NCBI GenBank assembly: GCA_948567375.1
Contig: OX419757.1
Coordinates: forward strand, 6,324,001 to 6,388,000
Length of the DNA: 64,000 nucleotides
DNA from: Lunularia cruciata
Taxonomy: Eukaryota > Streptophyta > Marchantiopsida > Lunulariales > Lunulariaceae
Reading direction: 5' to 3'
A program made the translations under genes and the position numbers. Numbering within the stretch: the first letter of the stretch is position 1; each line of letters begins with the position of its first letter. Shown here piece by piece: positions 33,462 through 44,270 of the stretch. Below the pieces are notes generated by a model that was not told where the DNA came from, searched no databases, and saw only the letters and a list, made by a program, of their open reading frames with translations.

Positions 33462-35510
33462 TCACTCACCACTTGATTGCTTCTTGATACCTCCTACCGA
33501 GAGTATTACCTTTCTAGGTAATGACTCCATCTTGTTTGTCTGACCATTAGGTAACTCTACTTTGTCCTTCTCATCCTTCTCTTGTTCCATTCCCAACCTT
33601 ATTGCAACAGAGTGAGACAAGAAATTCTTTGTTTCTCTAGGGTCTATCAACACTTTCACTTGATTGCCTTCTAGCATTCTACTTATAACAATTAATTGTG
33701 CATTTATTTTCCTCCTCCTTTGCACACTCATCTTCTTCCTCCCCTCACTTTTACTCTTCTTCACCGAGCTAGTAAGGCCATAAGGTACATTTATCGGCAA
33801 TCTTTGCTTTCTGATAGGTTTCCATATCTTCCTCTTCAATTTGTCTCTCCATATGGTTCAAAGGTTGCTTGTATGGAGGTCAAGGGCATCTAAGATGACA
33901 AGCATGACAATTGATGGTTATGTGCCCGATTTGGCCACAATTGTAACATCATCATTGTTTTGCTCAAGCCTCTTCTCCCCATGGGACTCCTTCTCTCCTT
34001 TCTTCAACATGTTCCCATTCTCCTTGGAGAGGTCTCACTCCTCTATCTCAGAATCAAATGCTGCCCAATTCTATAGGTACTGGTCCACCAAAATGGTGTG
34101 TCTTGGCTCAATAGTTTTGCATCAATGTTATCACTTCATCTCCTCCAAGTGCCCTTGCTATTCTTAAGGCACAAGCAATGGCTTCAAAAACACTACAAGG
34201 AATTTGCACCATTACCTCTTGGTGAATCCGCTCTTTTCATCCTCTCTTGAAATTGTCAAGAGCTTTGGCTGGACTCATAACGATTATTGCAACCTGTAGA
34301 TCTAAAAATGTTTCCATGTACTCTTGTATGTTATTCTTTTGCTTCAACACCCTGAGTCTGGTTCGGGCCATTTGCACGGAATCCACAAATTGGAAATTCT
34401 TGAGTAGCCCTTCTTGCATGGCTTTCCAAATAACCTCTCTTCCTTCTACCAGCAATGATTGTTCCCAAGCATCATACCATGTGCGGGCTTTATTGGTCAA
34501 GTACCCACACGCAAACACACTTGCAAAATGATCAGTGATCTTTGTTGTGAAGAATCAAAGGTATCAATTCATTCTTGAAATCCAATTTTCCACTACTCCC
34601 ATGGAATGTTGTCCCTTGTAAAGCTTAATGTTGCATGTCTTTTTCATCCATAGTAACAATGTAGCTTGGCTATTGATTGGAATCAATGTCATCGGTATGC
34701 ACAACTTTCTAGGTACTTTGATTGTTGGTGCTGGTTGAGACTACTTCCCTTCTTGCATTACTTGATCCTTCTTGATAGGATGTACTTGATTTTGCAATTT
34801 TCCATGGTCATCTTGATTTCTTGAAACTCGTTCAACATCTCTTGCATTCCTTTGCATCAACTCTTACAACTACGGATCCATGATTCCTACATACAACCGA
34901 TATTCACTTGCTACTTCCTACTTTAATAGATGGTTAGAATGATCATTTGGGAGGGTGCACAAACTATGGGGACTACTATTGGGACCCCAAAAGCTATAAC
35001 TTGTTGATAATATTCCTCACCAAAACTGCAGATTACAAAATCTCTAAACATCACTTTTGGTCAAACTCATAACGGATTTCTACTTGCATGCTGAAAGGGT
35101 GAGGATTTGGTACATTCAGATCCATAACATCATAAAATAATATAGATTTTCAAATCCCACTCTTTGTTGTATAACACCATAGGTAGAATCTCTCGGTTTG
35201 GTGAATTCATCACTCATTCCATGAATTCTGCTTCAAAGTGATAAACTAGCGATACTCTCATTTGCTCACGTTGGATGTACATAATCTTGATGTGGAATGG
35301 ATTCAAGAATGGAAGCTAAGTGCAAGAAATTGTCCTCCCGGTGCATCCATCCCATCCACTCTTCTAAAGCCCTCCCAAGTCTAGTAATTGTACTTTGATC
35401 TCCACCTCAAATTACTCAATTTCAATAGCTCATGCTCTTCCAAGAAGAGTGATCTTCTCTCTTGGATTAAAACACCCACTCTGATACCACTTTGATAAGG
35501 ACAAGAGAAT
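33462..35510 (-). mobile_element. Family A fragment A3a: protease, gag, leader, LTR start
   Basis: A decayed minus-strand 5' half of a chromovirus. It has a protease N-terminus (33462-33839, VLIDPRETKNFLS), gag (about 33860-34650; CGYLTNKARTWYDAWEQS at 34430-34518), a leader, a primer site near 35471-35482 and about 25 bp of LTR start before the D4 LTR. RT, RNase H and integrase are absent. Confidence 0.8.
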
Positions 35511-35514
35511 ATGG

Positions 35515-35937
35515 TGTTTAACAATATGGTGTTTAGCAAAATAGTTAGTAAGGCTAACAAAGTAGAGAATAAGCCAAATTAGCCTAGAATATTCTAGAAG
35601 CATCTAAGAAGCTTCTTGGGAAACTTCTTGACTAGCTTAACTTGCACCTTAAGCAAGTAGCTTCTAGAAGCTTCTAGAAGCTTCCAACTAGCTTAGCTTG
35701 CATGCCAAGTAGATGGCTTCTAGAAGGAAACTTCTTGAGAAGCTTCTTGGTTAACTTAGCTTGCACTCTAAAAAATGACTCAAGGAAGCTTCTTGAGAAC
35801 CTTCTCAAGGGCCTTGTATGCTACCTATAAATACCAAAGTTAGAGCTCATGCTAGGCATTTGGATTTTTCCTTCATTCAAGTGTCGCAATGTGAGCTTCC
35901 ATTCTCCTATTTCTCTCCTTGGTCTCGGTCTTTAACA
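35515..35937 (+). repeat. Solo LTR of family D (D4), opposite orientation to D2
   Basis: A 423-bp LTR in the plus direction, starting TGTTTAACAATATGG and ending GGTCTTTAACA. It keeps the GAAGCTTC array and a TATA-like CTATAAATACC. No matching flanks, and two pieces of family A leader sit on either side, so recombination rather than simple insertion may have placed it. Confidence 0.75.
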
Positions 35938-36988
35938 CTTTTGGTCTAGCTACATAACAAATTTGTATTTGAATATTAAAAGGGAGAGGATTTAGGACAT
36001 TCAAATCCATCACAATAGAATATAGATTGTCAAATCCCACTCTCTATTGTAAATCACTACATGAAGAATCACCATCATCACTATGTCCATGAACTCTACT
36101 CCAAAATGATACACAAGATATACTCTCACTTGCTCTCACTAGATATACATAACCTTGATGTGAAATGGATTCAAGAATGAAAAGCATGGTGCATGAAATT
36201 GTCCACCAAGAGCCTCTATCCCATCCTCTCTCTAAAACACTCCTAACCTATCAATTGTATTACAATTTTTCTCTCCAAAATTACTCAATCTCAATAGCCC
36301 ATGTTCTTCCAATAAGGGTGACCCACTCTCTTGGATTGAAACACCTGCTCTGATACCATTTTAATATTCTAAGGACAGAGAAACAAAATAGAGAGACAAC
36401 ACTATTTCCACACAAACTCTGATGTCCCAAAGGGCACCTTCTCTTTATTATATACCAAAGAGGATCTCCTCCAAGGAAACTCTACCATAGGATTAGGTAC
36501 ATGGATAGGTGGCCTGTTAGCAATCTCCACCCTTAGATTACTTGCTTGGATGGGTGACATGGTGGTCTTGGTCCTATCTGGTTGGCCAAATAAGCTTTGA
36601 CCAAAAGGAATCTTTTAGAGAATCTTCTTATAGGAATCTCAAAATCACATGGGTGAGATACTGTTGGAAAACTCTTAGTGAGAAAAACTAAGGGGGAGAG
36701 AAGTTCAGCCTTTCCTTTGTAAGGAGAGGGGAATTAGAATATTTTTTAGGCCTAATTCATTTGTTTAGGCCTCTAAAACTACCTTTGAAGGTTTTGGGCC
36801 TATTTTGGTTTATGCACTATTAGTAGAAGTACTCTTTTGGTGATACCTCTATATGATCTACTTTCTCTATCATGTGTAACATCCTTCTAATGTCACCATG
36901 CCAAGTTAGTCCATCTGTATAACATCCTTCCAAATGTTACCAAACCAAATTTCATCTCTAGGTCATCTGTCTAGCTATTGGTATTACA
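35938..36988 (-). mobile_element. Family A fragment A3b: leader, primer site, 5' LTR
   Basis: A second family A leader (35938-36346), a perfect initiator-Met primer site at 36347-36358 (minus strand TGGTATCAGAGC) and an LTR at 36360-36988 ending TATTACA. It repeats the leader already present in A3a, so two elements or a recombination product are involved. At 36989 the sequence returns to C1 gag. Confidence 0.8.
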
Positions 36989-38362
36989 ACACCCTAATAA
37001 TTTTACCTCAAGCACACTAGAAGAACTCCACCATGGGGCTTAATCTCAATACTACACCACTTCCTATAGTAGTACCTCCAATTGTAGTAACACCATCTTC
37101 AACCAGTGCACCTCCACTGGATATACCGACACTACTAGAACTAGAACTTATGGGTATTGCAAATCTACCTCTAAAAATGAGCTCAAAATGATGGAGATGT
37201 AGTTTGGAGACCAATATTATCTCCATAGCTCAGTCTCATCCAACTGTGTTCTCTTGAACTCATGATAGTCATCCATTGGTGGACCCTCTAAGTGTTAGAA
37301 TAACCTCTTCCATGATGAAGGGTGTGAACAAAGATGAGTTTTGTATCTACTATAAATTGCACCAATTATCAAAATCTTAGATGAAGTCATCCAACTCAAT
37401 GGTACCTATTATGCCAAAGTAGCGCATAGGGCCTTTGGATTCCTAATAAATCTCATTTGTGTCCCACAACAATTATATGAACACATAATGTGCACTCTCA
37501 ACTAAATCAAGTCAAACTCCAAACCGGAATCAATCTCTTCTTTCATTGGGACTTGAGATATAAGCTGATACCAAGTGCCACTTTGTGTAAACCCATAATG
37601 TACTATAAAAATTCTCCTCTAGAATCCTTGAAGAACTCCATTGTGATTATATATCCAAAACTACAACCACAACCACCAAGTATCACCAACAACCAAACAC
37701 AACCCGCTAATGTGACTACAGCCATGACAACCACACTAGAAGAAAGCATGACCTATAACCTACTATCACAACATGCACTCTCATGATCTATAGGTCATCA
37801 CTTCTTACCTCACAAGAGAGAAGCATAGGTAATCTGACTTATCATCACCCCAACATCACTACCATGAGCACATTAGAGCACTAAATTTCTAAATATTAAG
37901 GCATCCCACATAAACATGGTGCACATACAAGAAATAAAGAATGGAGGATTTCTTGTAATTGGACCCTAACAATCACAAAAAACCCAAAAACTAACCCTCT
38001 ATCTCACAAATCAAACGACTTTTCTACCATTTGGCATTTGATATAATATAAGCATCTATCTATTCCTACCCTACCACAATCAACAAGGATGGGATCAAAT
38101 CATATCTTCTCCTAGCCAAAGTTACATAAGCATAGATATGAGTCTACCAATCTCTAGGACAACAAGTGAAAATGGACTAGTTGACTAAGGTCCAAGTCTC
38201 GGAACCATATATCTAGAGTACCTTATTGTGCATAATCTTGAAGGGTTAATTGATTACTAAAGACCACCAAAAAACTAGTTATCCTCATGCAAGAAAGCTA
38301 CCTTTTGACCCCCTTCTCTATTACAACACTATACCTCAAAGCCTCTAAATGCCGCTCTTCTT
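36989..38362 (-). pseudogene. C1 gag N-terminal remnant and leader
   Basis: 36989-37460 aligns with C2 gag (45800-46300), including the Ser/Gly-rich stretch and PMVEFF. It is broken. 37461-38362 aligns with the C2 gag start and leader. The leader is interrupted at 38362 by C2 and continues at 48200: joining over a 4-bp TCTT duplication gives an uninterrupted match. Confidence 0.75.
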
Positions 38363-38451
38363 TGTCGTGTGTATATACATCGCTGTCAACATCATACACT
38401 ATAGAAGCACAACTCACACATAAGTCATACATAGACTCTAAAGTGCCACAA
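38363..38451 (-). repeat. C2 block X' (outer 3' repeat)
   Basis: About 89 bp, nearly identical to block X (38901-39008) except for a 19-bp deletion. It forms the outer end of the element: it starts TGTCGTG next to the TCTT target duplication and joins L at 38452. It is absent from the 5' end of the element. Confidence 0.78.
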
Positions 38452-38900
38452 TAATCAGATTGCTTAACACTCTCAACTCAACTCAACTCAGATCAGTACT
38501 TGATCTGTCACTCTATAAATTGCCAACAATTGGGCATTGATTACAGTCAAGCCACACCCACTCAAGCATAGAGAATCTAGGTGACGCTTGCCGGCCTTTG
38601 TCCACCATAGCCAGGAATTCGAAGGCTCAACATCAGAGAAGTGAGCTCTCTGGAGCTCACCTTCAAAACTATATTCCTGGACTCGAGCTAGCATTGAAAT
38701 CCTAACAGTCCCGCTGATGGCACACTTGACGGTGCAAACGGTGCAAAGTGACAATGGGCCCCACCGTGAAGTCAGTACCCCAAACACAAAATCTAACCAT
38801 CGGAAAGTAGTCTCTGAGAAACTACTAGAATAACTCTAACTACTATCATTGGAACTCTAGTGTTTGAGCATCTAGATGCAGAAATACAAATGGCGTGACA
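38452..38900 (-). repeat. C2 repeat L, 3' copy
   Basis: 449 bp, about 94% identical to 47749-48199. Most differences are transitions. It is bounded by X' on the outer side and X on the inner side. Confidence 0.88.
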
Positions 38901-39008
38901 GCTGTCGTGCATATATACATCGCTACACAACATACATAGTTGTCAATATCATACACTATAGAAGCACAACTCACACATAAGTCATACATAGACTCTAAAG
39001 TGCCATAA
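38901..39008 (-). repeat. C2 block X (inner 3' repeat)
   Basis: About 108 bp between the polypurine tract and L. It shares the ends GTCGTG and CTCTAAAGTGCCA with X'. Its location next to the polypurine tract means that X should be part of the reverse-transcribed terminal repeat. Confidence 0.78.
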
Positions 39009-39009
39009 T

Positions 39010-39020
39010 CGCCCCCCTAG
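39010..39020 (-). other. C2 polypurine tract
   Basis: CTAGGGGGGCG on the minus strand, about 157 bp after the pol stop codon, directly before block X. Confidence 0.65.
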
Positions 39021-39182
39021 CTGGCGGTTAGGTCCCTCTAACTCCAGATAGCCATCTACTCTAAGTATATGGTATACCCTCTAATGGGCAAAGATCAGGA
39101 GGCCGGGTGCCATGGAGCCCCATCGTTAGTCGCATGTCTGCAATCTATACCAAATAAAGAATGAACTAGCTATAGGTCAAAT

Positions 39183-39317
39183 ACATCTAGGACATAACCA
39201 CTGTCCCTGAGGAACCACCGTGAGGGGAGGAGTCATACATGCCATATGCCATCCTCTCGAACAGCTATCACACACTAACATAGTAGCAGCTCCACCAGAA
39301 GAGCCACATAACATACA
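39183..39317 (-). pseudogene. PHD finger at the C-terminus of C2 integrase
   Basis: A complete C4HC3 zinc finger: C-x2-C (CMLC), C-x2-C (CDSC), H-x2-C (HMAC) and C-x2-C (CPRC), spaced 2-11-2-4-2-14-2, with the WH aromatic and the PLTVVPQGQWLCPRC end usual in PHD fingers. It lies directly after the integrase C-terminal domain and ends the polyprotein. PHD fingers read histone H3 tails. Here it occupies the place where chromoviruses carry a chromodomain, so a targeting role is the obvious inference. The open stretch 39177-39635 that holds it has no stops, so it is well preserved. Confidence 0.88.
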
Positions 39318-40560
39318 CCTCAAGCCTGCACGTACAAGTGCCAAGCTTGGGTCCATAGTACCATCAATGTTTAGTAGGTGGCATGGCGCACAATTGCGCA
39401 CATGATCCTTCCAAACAACACCATCACATCCTTCTAACACAAGGACTCCAGATGGCAAAACCTTGCACACTCTCAAGATAGTGCGGCTGATAGAAACATC
39501 AAGTGTCGTTGGTGTGATCTGCTGTGGATGAAATCGACGGATTGAGGGTCTATAACCTCCTCCTTGAATGGTAGCATAGCGTAAAGTATCTCTATGCTGA
39601 GCAATCGCCAAGTTCTCAAAGGCCATCGGCATCACTCTCCAAAAGATCTCTACCCGCTAAGAACATGCACTCATCCATACATCGGGGTCATCCAAGTCCA
39701 AAACTATAGTAGCATCTCAACGAATGGCTGCAAGTAAATCTGGATCTCGTCCATAGAGTAGAAAGTATGGAGAGAAGGATGCTAAGGAGGCTTGCCGGCT
39801 GAACCGATAGCCCATGGCCAACCAAGGTAACTGGAGATCCCAATCTCCCAAGTGGCATCTCTGCAAACCATACTTTTGCAATCCTCTCTTCACCGTTTGA
39901 ACCACTCTCTTTGCTAAGCCATCTGCCTCAGGGTGATCTCAGGATGTAGTACAATGATCAATCAAAGCCTTGTCACACAAGACCTGAAACTCCCCCAAGA
40001 ACTCTGTACCCTGATCAGTCAAAACCTCAGCTGGTGCACCAAAATGACTAAGAACTCGATCCAGGAATGAGTAAGTTGTCCCTTCACTAGACTTGTCAGG
40101 AAGTGCCACCAACTCAATCCACTTGGAGAAGTGCTCCACCATCACCAAAACATACCGATGATGTCTCACAGTCAGCGGTAAAGGTCCGGCAAAGTCCAAA
40201 CTCCAACAGTAACCCAATCCCATGATAGGTAATGGGTGTAACTGTGGCGTAGGAGCATTGAATGATGCTCTAACTCGGTCACAGACCACACATCTGGCAA
40301 CAAACTACTGTACCTTGGTCTACATACCGCGCCACCAATAATGACTCTGGAGTAAGCTATATGTACGCTTGACTCCAAAATGTCCTAGCTCCTCATGAGC
40401 ATGACGGACCAACTGTGGTCTCTGTGATGGTGGTACTACTCGTACTCTACCATCCTCCCATACACGCAAAAGGTGTCTACCCTCCAATCTGAACCGTCTG
40501 GCTTGCTGAAGAACACGGTCTCTCTCCTTGGCCCCAACTATGCCACCCACAACACCAGTG
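39318..40560 (-). pseudogene. C2 integrase
   Basis: HHCC zinc domain (HAHEELGHFG, then CVVC) and DDE core: WSLDFAGPLPL, LTDQGTEF, and GLAKRVVQ where the third catalytic Glu has become Lys. It then runs through MGYRFSRQASL and a C-terminal domain (TILRVCKVLPSGVLVLEGCDG) that leads into the PHD finger. Stops at 40320, 40305, 39939, 39717 and 39657. This is a Ty3-type DDE integrase. No tyrosine recombinase signature was found. Confidence 0.85.
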
Positions 40561-41255
40561 CAAAGATAGTCCATGACTAAGACATCATCATGAATGTCTC
40601 GCTGAACTGTACAAATATCTTCACTCTCTGGATCTATGACCTCAATAACTCCTCCTGTATGCGCTGAGAGAGATACCACCAAAGCCTCTGCAAATATACA
40701 CAGAAAGGCCAATGCATGCCAACCTAGTACCATCTCCTCATCTGTCTCACCATGCCAACGTGCTCCGGTCTGATCCTGCCGGTTGGGACATGGGTTTCTA
40801 CTCAACCCATCTGCATCACGGTTCACCACTCCAGGTCTGTGAACAATCGTGAAATCATACTCCTGTAAAATCAGAGCCCATCGTGCAAGCTTCCTTGAAA
40901 GCTTATCGGACTCCATCAACCACTTTAGCGGCTGATGATCAGTGATGAGAGTGAAGGGGTTACCAAATAGGTAACATCGGAAATGTGCTACTGCCCAAAC
41001 TGCTGCCAAGCACTCTCCCTCATATGAACTATACTTTGCCTCCGCAGAATTGTTAGAGCGACTAGCATAGGCCACCACAAACTCCTTCTCCTCATCATCA
41101 TGCTAGGTGAGCACCGCTCCAAGCCCCAACATACTCCAATCAGTGTGAATCTGAAATGGTCGTCCCCTAATTGGTCTCCTCAAAATAGGAGCAAATGTCA
41201 ACCTCTCCTTGAGCTCTACAAAAGCTCTCTCCTGCTCATCTCCCCAACACCACTC
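40561..41255 (-). pseudogene. C2 RNase H
   Basis: RNase H domain of the Ty3 type: HTDWSMLGLGAVLT (first Asp), YEGECLAAVWAVAHFR (Glu) and LITDHQPLKWLM (Asp), followed by the tether ending RDADGLSRNP. Stops at 41256 and 41103 flank its start. It degrades the RNA strand during reverse transcription. Confidence 0.87.
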
Positions 41256-42044
41256 CTATGTAAGCTTGGTCAGCTTTGTCAAGGCCTTGGCAATGGCACT
41301 AAATCCTCTAACATAGCGGTGATAGAAGTTTGCCAACCCAAGGAATGCTCGCACTCTGCTCACATCCGTAGGCCGAGGAATACATGCAATAGCCTCCACC
41401 TTGGTCTGCTGCACACCAAGTCCTCCGGGGTAGATAGTGTGACCCAAATACTCAACCTGCTTGTAGAAGAACCTAAACTTCCCATGATGTAATTTGAGTC
41501 CATGAGATCTTAACCTCTCAAACACCTCCAACAACTGTCTCTCATGCTGCTCAACAGTAGTGCTATAAACCAAAATGTCATAAATATAGCACCAAGAAAA
41601 ATCCAATCCAGCTAGGATCCTATCCATGACCCTCTGGAACTCAAAAAGAGCATTCTTCAACCCAAATGGTAAGAACCTCCACTGATATAACACATCCTTG
41701 CCGTGAGGATCAATAGCCCAAAATGTTGTCTTGGACTTATCCTCCTCCCTGATCGGCAACTGATGATATCCCGCTCGAAGATCCAAAGTACTGAAGACCT
41801 TTGCATGCCCAATCGCATCAAAAATCTCCTCCGGTGTAGGCATGGCATACCGATCAGCCCTAGTTTGTCGGTTGATAGGACGGTAATCTCCACACATCTG
41901 CCTATCTGTATAGTTGCCATGCATATCCTTCTTGGCTGGCATCACTGTCGTTGATTCATACTCTCCATGTGAAATCTCCACCAAACCAGCCTCAAAAAGG
42001 TCACTACTCCGGCTCTGAATCAATGTCCTCTCCATATCACTATA
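41256..42044 (-). pseudogene. C2 reverse transcriptase
   Basis: An uninterrupted 259-aa stretch with RT boxes: MCGDYRPINRQT, STLDLRAGYHQLPI, QWRFLPFGLKNA and the catalytic box CYIYDILVY, where the first Asp of YIDD has become Tyr. Clearly Ty3/gypsy. The mutated catalytic residue makes it inactive even without the neighbouring stops. Confidence 0.9.
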
Positions 42045-42600
42045 TCAATAAGGACGTCGGAAAATTGGTGTGTTGCTAGTCAGCTCAATCCGTATACCAG
42101 GTCCCTTCAGAGCACCCGAATCCTTCATACTGAAGACAAAACAACTCATGTGAATCCTCAAGAACCTCCAAACCCTTCGTCTTTCCTCTCCAATAAGCTT
42201 GGGTCCAAGATCTGGCTCCCAAGTATCCTTTGTAATTGTAGTAGGAATGGAATACGTACTGACTAACTGCTACACTGGGCCTTTGGGAGCAATAGTGTCA
42301 TGCTCCCAACCACTAGAGGTCCCAACCTCTGTGCAAAAAACTCCCTCCACTCTGGCTACAAGCTCCACACGTCCTCTGGCTGCATCCCATGTGGACCAAG
42401 GGTGTAATCCAAGTAGTCCACGCTCACTTGGATGGACTCCAAGTAGACCACTCTCCCTACTAGCTACTGGATGTGTCCCAAGAATACCATGTCCACTCGG
42501 TCCATAGCCCCCAGCATGTGCTTGAATCGTCTCGATAGGCACAAGGCTCACAAGTGTCCGAGTGGTGATGCCTATCAAACGCATCCTACGCTGCTCTGCC
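42045..42600 (-). pseudogene. C2 methyltransferase-RT linker
   Basis: In-frame linker of about 185 residues. The first part is Gly/His/Pro-rich with a small internal repeat (LLGVHPSERGLLGLHPW). The second part is a conserved pre-RT segment (WRFLRIHMSCFVFSMKD). No domain recognised. Stop at 42270. Confidence 0.7.
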
Positions 42601-43560
42601 AAGCCAATGCTCATAATCCAGGTCAAATAGTTCAGGTCCATAGCCTGACCTAACACCTGACGCTTGGATGCCTCTGACACTGCTGGAACAGCGGTAATAC
42701 CGGTGCGAAAACCCATCGCCCGCTCTCTCTCATCAGCATTGGGCTCCACCAACTATTGTAACTGTGAGTCCCAAACAAGTCCAGGTCCTCCCTCTCGATA
42801 AGCATGAAAGCCTGGGAAACTCATGATTGTGGGAAATGCAGCTCTAGGCTGTCCAACTAGGTTCACCACTGCCATAGGTGACCTATCAGCCACTACCACT
42901 GTCTGAGACTGACGCCCAACATCCAAGATATCATCAACAAGAATGTGGTCAAGTCATTGAATCCCATCATAAGCACACTATAGAACCTCTCTGGGTAAGA
43001 GGTTTGTCCACCAAAGACAAAGATGATGAGCCCGTGATCCTACTTTCGCTGCATCTAACAATACAGCAGGTCCCATCCAAGAATGGACCTAATGTGTACT
43101 CGCCACCACTCTAGTGCAAGAATCACCCATCAAAGGAACGTTCTCCAAAAGGTAAGCTGGAGAAACAGACTGATGAACCTGGAGATGTCGTAGTATCTGT
43201 AACATCTCCCAAAACACACCAGAACAAGGATCTTGAAGACCCAATCCTCTACCAGCACGTGTATGTCCCTAACATGGCCATCCAGAAATCACCAAGTGAA
43301 TAGGCCCATGTCTCTCTAGGTCATGCGCCCCCAATAAGGAAATATCTCCTGGTAGGGCCTTCTGGTAACCTCTAACTGCTGACATCGGTAATAACTCCGG
43401 ATACCGATAGGCCAGGTGTGCTACATGATGTAGAGAGACTCGCCTAGCAGTCTCATCTCTCTCTACATACAAGTACCTCTGTACTCGAATACCCGCCTGT
43501 AACACTATAGCTAGTCCGGTGCTGATCCCACCAAACAACTCTAATAGGCATATCCCCTCT
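42600..43560 (-). pseudogene. C2 cytosine-5 DNA methyltransferase domain
   Basis: Motifs occur in the unpermuted order of C5 methyltransferases. Motif I is LELFGGISTG (about 43515-43544), motif II YLYVERDETAR, motif IV VISGWPC with the catalytic Cys at 43272-43274, motif VI LLENVP (about 43139), motif VIII DAAKVGSRAHHLCLWWTNL (about 43000-43055), motif IX ERERAMGFRTG and motif X GQAMDLNYLTWI (about 42615-42650). It would transfer methyl from S-adenosylmethionine to cytosine in DNA. The order excludes the permuted DRM class, and the lack of BAH or chromodomain argues against MET1/CMT. DNMT3-like or bacterial-like origin is the best guess. Stops at 43269, 43089, 42978, 42954 and 42753. Confidence 0.87.
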
Positions 43561-43887
43561 ACTGGATACTGCCAAGCAATGAGTGTGGTATCCAGAGGTG
43601 TCAAAGCAATCGCCTCTGGAGGCTCATCCTCACACTCATCTCCTGATGGTACAAAGGCTCCATTCCAAGCCTGCTGCACCAACTGATCTGCATGTTGCTG
43701 CAATGCCTCCTCTGAACTCCACAATGGAACATCCAAGGTGGATGGATCAATCCCACTTGTACTCCAAAGCCGAGTGATCTCCTCTGGTACCGGAGTATCT
43801 TCTGCATGGGCGTTCTCCTACAACAACTCACCAGGCCAAGTAACTGCACTACTGAAAGCTAAAACTGATGATGCCATGGTCTCGGAG

Positions 43888-44270
43888 CTATGGTGAGCCA
43901 AGACTACCACTACTAAAGCGTACAAGTAGGCGACATACCCGTCCCTCACCAGACTGCCAACTAGGTCTATAAGAGGCTGTCTCCTCCCAATAGTCAATGT
44001 TGAAACCCATGGGGTATAACACCGCTCCCCCAACTAGCACATCATATGACTCAGCTATCGTCGCAATAGCCTGAGCTCTCACCACTGAGCTATCAGTCGG
44101 ATGACCAGGCTGAACCTGGACAACAAGCTCTCCACATGTGATGTACTGTGTCAAACCACCACCTAGAGATGTCTGGATCTGAAATGGACACCTCTCCACA
44201 TCGGTCTTCCGTAACTCCAGACCGACAATTGCAGCCTTCCCCAACATAAGGGGCTACGCACCAGAGTCTA
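43888..44270 (-). pseudogene. C2 aspartic protease
   Basis: The active-site motif RVLLDSGA is followed by a TAG (44254; probably CAG) and then LMLGKAAIVGLEL and further protease-like sequence up to the stop at 43888. It stays in the gag frame, so gag-protease formed one product. The stop at 43888 appears to be the true end: a new frame starts at 43877. Confidence 0.75.

Larger units (their letters stand above)
39177..43877 (-). pseudogene. C2 pol frame: methyltransferase-RT-RNase H-integrase-PHD
   Basis: A single 1,567-codon frame from the ATG at 43877-43875 to the stop at 39177. Domain order: C5 methyltransferase (about residues 100-430), Gly/Pro-rich linker, RT (about 615-900), RNase H, integrase and PHD. 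Premature stops start at 43818, 43269, 43089, 42978, 42954, 42753, 42270, 42045, 41256, 41103, 40320, 40305, 39939, 39717 and 39657: eleven TAG, four TGA, no TAA. No frameshift is needed anywhere. The ATG comes 11 nt after the gag-protease stop, in a different frame, so pol may be made by reinitiation or frameshift. Details of each domain follow in separate entries. Confidence 0.85.

Noticed and set aside
38461-38490. CTCAACT repeats at the start of L as a tandem array or CRISPR-like feature
   Set aside because: Only three or four short units inside the terminal repeat, present in both L copies.
38363-39008. A tyrosine recombinase in family C to match the split repeats
   Set aside because: The whole C2 pol frame is accounted for by methyltransferase, RT, RNase H, integrase and PHD. 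No R-H-R-Y signature was seen.
39183-39317. Reading the Cys/His cluster as a RING finger or gag knuckle
   Set aside because: The C4HC3 spacing and the trailing W-x-CPRC fit a PHD finger. Gag knuckles are separate at 45230-45330.
42600-43560. DRM-type (permuted) or adenine methyltransferase
   Set aside because: Motif I comes before IV, VI, VIII, IX and X, and motif IV is PC, not DPPY, so neither class fits.
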